Origin: Dokdonella sp.
GTDB lineage: Bacteria; Pseudomonadota; Gammaproteobacteria; Xanthomonadales; Rhodanobacteraceae
NCBI RefSeq assembly: GCF_019634775.1
Contig: NZ_JAHCAS010000003.1
Coordinates: forward strand, 177,229 to 241,228
Direction of reading: 5' to 3'
Length of the DNA: 64,000 nucleotides
A model generated the notes under the pieces. The model did not search any database and was not told where the DNA came from. It saw nothing but the letters and a program-made list of their open reading frames with translations. Made by a program: the position numbers and the translations under genes. This document shows, one piece after another, positions 37,886 through 45,210 of this stretch; within the stretch, counting starts at the first letter, position 1, and every line of letters begins with the position of its first letter.

Positions 37886-40800
37886 ATGTCGTCGATCGAA
37901 CGATCCGACCTGACTTCATCCCGTGCACGACCGGAACGCCAGCCGTTCTGCCTGACGAAACCGGCGCGGGCGTGCTGGGCTTTCCTGCTGCTCGCCCTGA
38001 CCGGACAGGCCTTGGCGCAGGCTTCGGCGGTGAACTACGACATCGTCTATGTACGCCAGCCACGGTTTGGCGATCTGCAGAACACCATCTGGCCGGAGAT
38101 TTTCCATCCTGGACGCATCGATCCGGGCGCCGACCTGATGCTGCTGCACCCCGATGGCAGCGAGGAGGTGCTGGTCGACTGCACCGTCTGCAGCGTGACC
38201 GACCCGATGCTGAGTTTCGACGCGCAATGGGTCTACTACAGCCTGTTCCACGACGTCAGTCCGGGTCAGCTCAACGGTCAGCGTGGCCAGCTTTCACGAC
38301 GTGGCGCGGACATCTTCCGAATCCATCTGCAAAGCCGACAGATCGAACAGCTGACCTTCGGCGAGTTCACCCCGGCAACCGGCGCGGGCAACTTCGACGA
38401 GACCAATCCGCTCGATCCGCCCGGACAATTCAATCGCCTCGGCTACGGCATCCTCAACCTCGGCCCGATGCCCCTGCCCGGCGGGCGCATCGCCTTCACC
38501 AGCAGCCGCAACGGCCTGTTGCCCACCGCCCCATTCACCAACCCGAACATGCAGCTGTTCGTGATGGACCTGGACGGCAGCAACCTGGATCCGATCGCAC
38601 CGATGACCTTGGGCAGCGCACTGCACCCGACCATCCTGCGTGACGGCCGGTTGATGTTCTCCTCCTATGAATCCCAGGGCCTGCGTGACCGCCGCGTCTG
38701 GGGCATCTGGACGATCTGGCCCGATGGCCGCAACTGGGCACCGCTGGTCAGCGCACTGACCGCACCGGAGGCCTTCCACTTCATGACCCAGACCAGCAGC
38801 GGCGAAGTGGTGGTGGAGGCGTACTACAACCTCAACAACAACGGCTTCGGCGCGCTCTACGGTCTACCGCCGGCCCCACCCGCCGGGCAACCAGCCTTCC
38901 ACAGCGCAACGATCGCCGAAAACCCGCCGATTCCGCACACGCTGTCGAACACCGCGCAGCCGGGCACGTTCCGTTTCTCCTTCACCCCGCGCGGCTATCG
39001 CGCCATCACCCCGCTGACCCACCATCAGGATCACGCCGCACCGATCGACGGCAACGGTGTCCGCAACGGCAAGTTCACCCATCCTTCGGCCGCGCCGGGC
39101 AACAACCTCCTGGTGGTCTGGAGCCCGGGACCGGCCAACGATCTCAATCGCCCCACGCCGATCCCCTACTACGACGCCGGCATCTACCTGATCGCCGACA
39201 GCGAGCAGGTCTGGAACCGCAACCAGTTGCTGCTGCTGAAGAACGACCCGGCCTACAACGAAGCCTGGCCGCGCGCAGTCGTTGCCTACAGCACCATCCA
39301 CGGCGTGGCCGAACCGGCCCAGCTGCCGCGCCTGGCCAACGACGGCAGCGTGCATGCAGCGCTGCCGGCCGGCACGCCACACGGCCTGGTCGGCAGCAGC
39401 AGCCTGTACAAGCGCGAGAGCGCGCCGGGGCGAGGCTATGCCAGCTTCCAGGGCATGGATCCATTCAACACTGCGGAAAACGAAGCCTGGAGCAACTGGG
39501 CCCATCAGGGGGCCGACGCCGGTCGCTATGCCAACAGCGACATCTGGGGCCTGCGCATCCTGGCGATGGAACCTAACGTCGATCGCCGCTACGGACCCGG
39601 CGCCAGCCTGGACGGCGACTACAGCAGCTTTGCCAACGAACGCCTGCGCGTGCTCGGCGAGTTCCCGGTGCGCAAGTTCAACGCCAACGGACAACCGATC
39701 CTCGATGCCGAGGGCAATCCCGACACCAGCTTTCTGGTCAAGCTGCCCGCCGATACCCCCTTCACCTTCCAGACCATCGACCGCAACGGCATGGTGCTGA
39801 ACATGGCGCAGACCTGGCATCAGGTGCGGCCCGGAGAAATGCGCGTGGACTGCGGCGGCTGCCACGCCCACAGCCAGCAGCCGCTGGCCTTCGAAGGCAC
39901 AGCCGCCAGTGCACCCGGCTACCCGATCCTGGATCTGGGCGAGATCACGCCGTGGCTTACGCAGAACGAAGCCGGCGACCCGGTGGTGCAGAATCTTCCG
40001 GGCGGGGTGCGCGACGTCGAGTTCCTGCGCGACATCCGTCCCTTGCTGCAACGTTCCTGCGTGCAATGCCACAACGGCACACAGAACGCCGGCAACCTGG
40101 ACCTGTCCATCACCGCCAACGTGCCGGCCTGCGACGGCAATGCGCCACAACTGCCAGGCGACTATCGCCGCCTCGCCGCAGATCAATGCGCCACCTACGG
40201 GCACAAGCCGGTCATCCCCAACAAGGTCTGGCGACAGACCAATGCCAGTCGCTACATCCGCATGTTCCAGAGCCGACGCAGCCTGCTGGTGTGGAAGCTG
40301 TTCGGTGCGCGCCTGGATGGCTGGACCAATGCCGATCACCCGACCGAGACCGTGCCCGGCGATGCCACCACAATGCCAGCCGGCGCCCACACCAACCATG
40401 CGGATCTGGACTACACCGGCGAGATCATGCCGCCACCGGGATCGGGCGTGCCGCCCCTGAGCCGCGCAGAGCGCATGCTGATCGCGCGCTGGATCGATCT
40501 GGGTGCGCCAATCAATCTGGCCGAACTGCGTGGCCGCCCGGGCGAAGGCTGGTTCATCGACACCCTGCGCCCCACCTTGACCCTCGCCTTGCCCAAGCCC
40601 GGGCTCAACACCGCCCCGATCACCGAGTTCCTGTTCGGCGCCGCCGACCTCAACAGTCGCATCGACCCGCCCAGCCTCTCGCTGCGCGCCAGCTTCGCCG
40701 TGGCCGGTCGTGCCCCCGGTGCAGAACTGATCGATCTGGCCCAGCCTCTTGGCGACGGGCGCTACCGGCTGCCCCTGCCGGCGGCCTTGCCCCTGCTGGT

Positions 40801-40921
40801 GAACGCTCGCCTGGATCTGGAAGTGCGCGACCAGCAAGGCAACGTCCACCGCCTCAAGCGAAGCTTCGACACCCAAGGGGTCGATCAGCTGTTCAAGGAT
40901 GGCTTCGATCCCCCCGGCTGA
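37886..40921 (+). CDS. secreted dihaem c-type protein with TolB/PD40-like propeller (HzsA-related)
   Basis: A 1011-residue exported protein. Signal region: FLLLALTGQALAQA after a basic stretch. Residues about 40-330 show PD40/TolB-type blades (GRIAFTSSRNG, LFVMDLDGSNL, GRLMFSSYES). Two haem-c motifs follow: CGGCH at residue 656 and CVQCH at 725, the second within LRDIRPLLQRSCVQCHNGTQNAGNLDL as in planctomycete-type cytochromes. This order resembles the alpha subunit of hydrazine synthase; HzsA-related proteins also occur in non-anammox bacteria, where the activity is unknown. The protein ends DQLFKDGFDPPG. Start ATG 37886 is one of several possible in-frame starts. Confidence 0.75.
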   Translation: MSSIERSDLTSSRARPERQPFCLTKPARACWAFLLLALTGQALAQASAVNYDIVYVRQPRFGDLQNTIWPEIFHPGRIDPGADLMLLHPDGSEEVLVDCTVCSVTDPMLSFDAQWVYYSLFHDVSPGQLNGQRGQLSRRGADIFRIHLQSRQIEQLTFGEFTPATGAGNFDETNPLDPPGQFNRLGYGILNLGPMPLPGGRIAFTSSRNGLLPTAPFTNPNMQLFVMDLDGSNLDPIAPMTLGSALHPTILRDGRLMFSSYESQGLRDRRVWGIWTIWPDGRNWAPLVSALTAPEAFHFMTQTSSGEVVVEAYYNLNNNGFGALYGLPPAPPAGQPAFHSATIAENPPIPHTLSNTAQPGTFRFSFTPRGYRAITPLTHHQDHAAPIDGNGVRNGKFTHPSAAPGNNLLVVWSPGPANDLNRPTPIPYYDAGIYLIADSEQVWNRNQLLLLKNDPAYNEAWPRAVVAYSTIHGVAEPAQLPRLANDGSVHAALPAGTPHGLVGSSSLYKRESAPGRGYASFQGMDPFNTAENEAWSNWAHQGADAGRYANSDIWGLRILAMEPNVDRRYGPGASLDGDYSSFANERLRVLGEFPVRKFNANGQPILDAEGNPDTSFLVKLPADTPFTFQTIDRNGMVLNMAQTWHQVRPGEMRVDCGGCHAHSQQPLAFEGTAASAPGYPILDLGEITPWLTQNEAGDPVVQNLPGGVRDVEFLRDIRPLLQRSCVQCHNGTQNAGNLDLSITANVPACDGNAPQLPGDYRRLAADQCATYGHKPVIPNKVWRQTNASRYIRMFQSRRSLLVWKLFGARLDGWTNADHPTETVPGDATTMPAGAHTNHADLDYTGEIMPPPGSGVPPLSRAERMLIARWIDLGAPINLAELRGRPGEGWFIDTLRPTLTLALPKPGLNTAPITEFLFGAADLNSRIDPPSLSLRASFAVAGRAPGAELIDLAQPLGDGRYRLPLPAALPLLVNARLDLEVRDQQGNVHRLKRSFDTQGVDQLFKDGFDPPG

Positions 40922-41030
40922 CCACCGTCATCAGCCTCCATTTGGAGCATGGCCGCATTCCCGCACTCAAATGCTCCGCACGCATGCCGACGTGATCTGC
41001 CGCAGCACCATGGCCGACACGATCGGAAAC

Positions 41031-41060
41031 GAAAATCCCCCCGGCCGGCAACGGCCGGGG
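41031..41060 (-). terminator. rho-independent terminator after the 41.2-42.6 kb beta-helix gene
   Basis: On the minus strand CCCCGGCCG, loop TTG, then CCGGCCGGGG followed by GGATTTTCG. It lies in the 249-bp convergent space after the HzsA-related gene. Nothing else is seen in that space. Confidence 0.75.
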
Positions 41061-41170
41061 TTGCGCTGCTGACAGCCACGCGGCCCAGCGTCTTCGCATG
41101 GCCGCCGCCCTTGTTGCTGCAGGCACCGATTGCATGAACCGGACGAATCGTTTTCCCGCTGCAGCGCAGG

Positions 41171-42604
41171 TCATGGCGGCGATTCGAAGCCATCGGCAAA
41201 CAGCGGGTCACTCCGATGCTCGATCGCACCCATGTCGCATACCACGCTGCCATCGAGGTCGCCGTCCTGCGGCCGCGACACACCGCGCTGGTCCACACCC
41301 GCACACGACAGGTTCACCCCGGCATCGACGACCGGACTCCCTGCCAACGGCAGATGCACGGCGAGGCGAGCGCCGGGGCGCGTCAACGGCTCCAGCATGG
41401 GATCGACGCCAGCGAGGTCCCCCGGCAGCAGTGCCGCATTGCAACCGGACATGTCGCCGACCAGGGTGCCGCCGTTGGAATGCAGCCTCTGGCTGCAGTT
41501 CGGCCCACCGATGCCGGCACTGTTGCCCGCGAGAATCGTGTTGGTCAGCGCGATCGGCTGTGGATCGAAATGCACCTCGGAGATGCCGCCGCCGAAGTTG
41601 TTCGCGTGATTGCCGACAATCGTCGATTCGCGGATATCGAAGGTGCAGCCACCATCGTTGTAGAAAGCACCCCCGGAGCCTGCGTGGTTGCCACTGATCG
41701 TCGAATTGGTGATCGTCACGTCACAGGCCATGTTGGCATGCAACGCACCGCCGAGCTGCAGCACCTCGTTGTCGATCACGCTGCACCGATCAAGCACCAC
41801 CGACGCGCGTTGGCCGGTGTGGCTCGTCGACACATAGACACCGCCACCGCCTCGCGCGACGTTGCCCTCGATCAGGCAATCATGCAGTTCCAGCGCAGTC
41901 CCCGGGCCAATACTGGCGATCGCACCGCCATTCGCGAACCCTTGCACGCCGTCGATCGAGGCATTGGCGAGCAGACTCACCGCGGCGCCGAGCACATGGC
42001 CTTCGTTGAGGATGCCGACTCCGTCGAATCGGGCCGCACAATCGCGGACGGTGACGCGCAACAGCGACAATCCGGCACCTGCGGCGACCTGGATGCAGCC
42101 GCCACGCGCACCGCCCGGGTGATCGGCGCGACCATTGCGCACGGTCAGGTCCTCCAGTCGCAGGAGGACAGGGGAAGCCGAACGGTGGACGTCGAACGCC
42201 CGATCGAGCGCGGCGCCGTCGATCACCGTCTGCGCCTCGCCGTCACCGCGAATGAGTACATCCTCGGTGATGTCCAGATCACCGCTGGCGGAAAGATCAT
42301 CGCCTCGACCCGCGAGCGCGAGCACATGGATACCGGCAGCCAGCGTGATGACATCAGCACCAGCCAGCGCATTGGCCTCCTGGACTGCCGCGCGCAAGCT
42401 GCACGAGGACCCGGAGACAGCGCCATTGCACACCCCGTCGCCCGGCAGGGAATCGGTGAAATCCGCGGTCGTATCAACGTGAAATACCGCAGCTGACACG
42501 GGCATCGCCAGTGCGCAGAGCAGCATGGCCAGCACTCGCGCACGCCCGATCGGACCCTCGCGTGAAGGACCTCCGACCCGAGTCATCCCCACCTTCCCGA
42601 TCAT
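41171..42604 (-). CDS. secreted beta-helix protein (choice-of-anchor/CSLRxA type) with DGFE tail
   Basis: A 477-residue exported protein with a signal segment ARVLAMLLCALAMPVSA. Just after it, the motif CSLRAAVQEAN with upstream DSLPGDGVCNG is the typical opening of right-handed parallel beta-helix proteins annotated CSLREA-domain. Repeated NST-ISGNHAGSGGAFYN ladders follow. The C-terminus is DPLFADGFESPP, sharing the short tail with four other secreted proteins here. A second Met six codons in is an equally good start. Function unknown; cell-surface adhesin or polysaccharide binding is possible. Confidence 0.83.
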   Translation of the reverse strand: MIGKVGMTRVGGPSREGPIGRARVLAMLLCALAMPVSAAVFHVDTTADFTDSLPGDGVCNGAVSGSSCSLRAAVQEANALAGADVITLAAGIHVLALAGRGDDLSASGDLDITEDVLIRGDGEAQTVIDGAALDRAFDVHRSASPVLLRLEDLTVRNGRADHPGGARGGCIQVAAGAGLSLLRVTVRDCAARFDGVGILNEGHVLGAAVSLLANASIDGVQGFANGGAIASIGPGTALELHDCLIEGNVARGGGGVYVSTSHTGQRASVVLDRCSVIDNEVLQLGGALHANMACDVTITNSTISGNHAGSGGAFYNDGGCTFDIRESTIVGNHANNFGGGISEVHFDPQPIALTNTILAGNSAGIGGPNCSQRLHSNGGTLVGDMSGCNAALLPGDLAGVDPMLEPLTRPGARLAVHLPLAGSPVVDAGVNLSCAGVDQRGVSRPQDGDLDGSVVCDMGAIEHRSDPLFADGFESPP

Positions 42605-42790
42605 GGCCGCGAAACGTCATGCATGCGCGGACCGCGGAGCCCCCTCGGCCTTGCCGACGCCATGCGCTGCGAACCACGTGCGAAACCCATCGCTGCTGCT
42701 GCGCGCACGGCACCACCGCAGCGACTGGCGTGGCGAGGCGTCATTCCGCAGGCGCAACCGTCACGAGCAGGTGCGCTCGGCCCCGCACGC

Positions 42791-43219
42791 TCACTGGACA
42801 AGCCTTTCGTTGGTGAGCCTGTCGAGATCTTGGGTGAGCTGTGTGTCGAACGACACGCCATGGAGCCGCCACTTCGGACCAGGCCGATAGACCTTGAGCT
42901 CGAAACGCAGTGGCTGTCGCTCGTATCCCACGATGAAAATGAGATGCGCGTAGCGCGTGCCCACCTTCTGATCCACGGCAAGTTCATGATAGACGTACTT
43001 TCCCGTCATCTCGTCGAGCTTGGCGAGCTCGGCTTTCAGGTTCTTCACTGCATCGCTTTTGGGATCGACCCAGGGATTCGTGGCGTACAGGTGGTCTATC
43101 GCGGCTGCGGTCTCGCCTTTCGCGATTAAACCGAAGAACCGGTCGGGGATCCCGTCGTAGGCCTGAGCGCAGACGGTGTTCGAGGCGATCAGAAACAGGA
43201 TTGCAACGATTCTGTGCAT
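42791..43219 (-). CDS. small exported protein of unknown function
   Basis: A 142-residue protein with signal peptide MHRIVAILFLIASNTVCA. The mature part (GIPDRFFGLIAKGETAAAIDHLYATNPW and later YVYHELAVDQKVGTRYAHLIFIVGYERQ in pieces) suggests a small NTF2-like alpha/beta fold as in DUF3887/DUF4019-like exported proteins; not proven. The start is ATG 43219. It is divergent from the 43.5-kb protein. Confidence 0.7.
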   Translation of the reverse strand: MHRIVAILFLIASNTVCAQAYDGIPDRFFGLIAKGETAAAIDHLYATNPWVDPKSDAVKNLKAELAKLDEMTGKYVYHELAVDQKVGTRYAHLIFIVGYERQPLRFELKVYRPGPKWRLHGVSFDTQLTQDLDRLTNERLVQ

Positions 43220-43481
43220 GGAAGGCCCCCAGGCAAAGCCGCTGGTCGCAGCATCGTGAAGGTACCACGGCGAGTTCTCAGCCACTGGGGCCGTGCGCCT
43301 GCGCCAGGGCGATGAGCAGTCGAGTGCGCCAACCTCGCCGGATGCGGGAGGCCGGGGGCTGTGCGGCGGCCGCCTGTCTGTGAACGACCCGGCATCTCCA
43401 TGGCCGCTGAGCATGCGCGGATGCGTATGTCGCGCGGAGGGTCGGCAGCGTGCCGGCCCCACGCACCAAGGAGACCCCGAC

Positions 43482-43868
43482 ATGTCCATCGACACACTGC
43501 TTCGCACGCTTTGCGTGTCTGTGCTGACCGGCCTGGCAGCCACCCCGACCCTTGCGCAGGGCCCCACCCCCGATGCTTTCGGTCAGGACGGAGTCATGGC
43601 ACTCACGACCTGTACCCCAGTCCGCGTCGCCTTGTTCGACAACCGTATCCATGTCCGTTGTTCAACGCCGGTGAACGGAATCATCTACTTCGCTGCTCCG
43701 ACCCAGAACCACAACCGGGTCAGCCGGCAGCTCGCTCTGATGTCCATGGCGCTCGCCAGCGGCCGATCGCTGGTCATCGAATACGATCCGGCCGACACCA
43801 GCGGCACCGCGATCGGCTGTCAGGCCAGCGATTGCAGGCTGATCCGCCAGTACATCGAAGTCCAGTAG
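43482..43868 (+). CDS. small exported protein preceding the metalloprotease
   Basis: A 128-residue protein with signal peptide (LLRTLCVSVLTGLAATPTLAQ in two parts). The mature part has two cysteine pairs (TCTPVRVALFDNRIHVRC and GCQASDCRLIRQYIEVQ) and no recognised domain. An AAGGAG site precedes ATG 43482. The gene ends 11 bp before the metzincin gene, so the two are probably one transcript; a role as partner, inhibitor or propeptide-like helper of the protease is a guess. Confidence 0.7.
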   Translation: MSIDTLLRTLCVSVLTGLAATPTLAQGPTPDAFGQDGVMALTTCTPVRVALFDNRIHVRCSTPVNGIIYFAAPTQNHNRVSRQLALMSMALASGRSLVIEYDPADTSGTAIGCQASDCRLIRQYIEVQ

Positions 43869-43879
43869 GGACCCGAGCG

Positions 43880-44968
43880 ATGAAAATCCCACTCCTGTTC
43901 ACGGGACTGCTGGCACTCGTCGCCCTGCTGCCGGTCGCCCAGCCTGCGCATGCCGGCCTGTTCGGCATGCAGGGGGTTCGGTCCAACTCGGTCTCGGTCT
44001 GCTTCGTCGGCAACGCGGTCACTGCCCGGCCGGCTCGCGTGGCGCAGATCCGCCAGTACATCGCCCACTTCGAACGGACTGCCAACATCCGCTTCGTCTA
44101 CTGGGGCACATGTCCGTCTTCGATACCGCAGCCGAACGGCAACGACTGGTTCGATGGCGACATCCGCATCGTCATTCCAAACACGGACGTCAACGCCCTG
44201 GGCATGGTGCCTGGGCAGGGTTGCCCGATGTTCGGCGGCGCCGGAAATTACAACGGAGACAACGACGGATGGGGAAGCTGGTCGAATTTCCCGAACGACC
44301 TGGCCCCTCACCGCCCCTGTCTGTACAACATGAAACTCGGCGACGACCCTTGGAACAGCACGCCGTATCTGAACCACACGCTGCACGAGTTCGGTCACGC
44401 GCTCGGCCTGGCCCACGAGCATCAACGCACCAATGCCACCTGCCCCGGGCCGGGCACCATCGCCAACGGCTGGCTCACCGGTTACGACATCGATTCGGTG
44501 ATGCACTATGCGTTCTCCGCCTGTGGCGTGCAGGGGAACTACGCGCACACCGGCCTGTCGGCCCTCGACAGCCTGTCCGTGCGCATGTTGTATCCCGAGG
44601 ACGGGCGGCCGGCGCAGATCGTCGGGACGACCCTCGTCGCGGTCGGCAGTCCGATCCTGTTGCAGTTCGGCTGGCGCCATGACGGCGCCTACATGCCCTT
44701 CGTTGCAAATTCCATGCAGTGGCGGATCAACGGCAGCCTGCACTCGACGGCAGTGGACTTCCAGCATGCGTTCGCAGTTGCGGGCGACTACACCGTGGCG
44801 CTCACGGTGGTCGACTTCCTCAACCGGACGCATACCGGCCAGACACTGGTTCGCGTGCGCACACCGCAACAGATCCAGGCGTTGACCGAAGCAACCAACG
44901 CCATCCATCAGCATCTGCTGCTCGGCCCGGAATGGTCGATCTTCTACGATGGCTTCGACGGCAACTGA
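43880..44968 (+). CDS. secreted astacin-like metzincin protease with PKD-like domain and DGFD tail
   Basis: A 362-residue exported zinc protease. Signal peptide through about residue 25 (AHAG). The zinc motif HEFGHALGLAHEH spans residues 169-181, with His169, His173 and His179 as ligands and Glu170 as base; the extra E after the third His is astacin-like. The Met-turn is SVMHY (Met208). A PKD-like beta-sandwich follows (FQHAFAVAGDYTVALTVVDF). The protein ends WSIFYDGFDGN. No long propeptide is evident, so latency control is unclear. Confidence 0.88.
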   Translation: MKIPLLFTGLLALVALLPVAQPAHAGLFGMQGVRSNSVSVCFVGNAVTARPARVAQIRQYIAHFERTANIRFVYWGTCPSSIPQPNGNDWFDGDIRIVIPNTDVNALGMVPGQGCPMFGGAGNYNGDNDGWGSWSNFPNDLAPHRPCLYNMKLGDDPWNSTPYLNHTLHEFGHALGLAHEHQRTNATCPGPGTIANGWLTGYDIDSVMHYAFSACGVQGNYAHTGLSALDSLSVRMLYPEDGRPAQIVGTTLVAVGSPILLQFGWRHDGAYMPFVANSMQWRINGSLHSTAVDFQHAFAVAGDYTVALTVVDFLNRTHTGQTLVRVRTPQQIQALTEATNAIHQHLLLGPEWSIFYDGFDGN

Positions 44969-45082
44969 GATCCCTGCAACTGCAGCCGACCCGCCTTCGA
45001 TGCCGCCGTTGATGTCATTGCCGTCGGTGTGCAGAGAATCTGCCGATGCCCCAGGGCGCAGACTCGCCCCCTGGGGATGCCC

Positions 45083-45210
45083 TGTTCCGTTCCGCAATGG
45101 CGCCATGACATGCGCAATCTCCGCACGACAGACGGCCAGTCTGCCTTCGCCGTCGCGCCTTGATCTGCGTCCACACAGGACGGTGATGCCGTTGTGGGAT
45201 TGAGCATCCC
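45083..45210 (+). repeat. family B repeat, copy 3
   Basis: Begins TGTTCCGTTCCGCAATGGCG with CATGACAT, and ends CAGGACGGTGATGCCGTTG then TGGGATTGAGCATCCC. The centre differs from copy 2. It lies in the 241-bp gap between the metzincin gene and the kinase stop at 45210. Confidence 0.75.

Noticed and set aside
38864..40876. 670-codon open frame on the minus strand opposite the dihaem protein
   Set aside because: Low-complexity shadow translation without motifs; the plus strand has haem motifs and a signal peptide.
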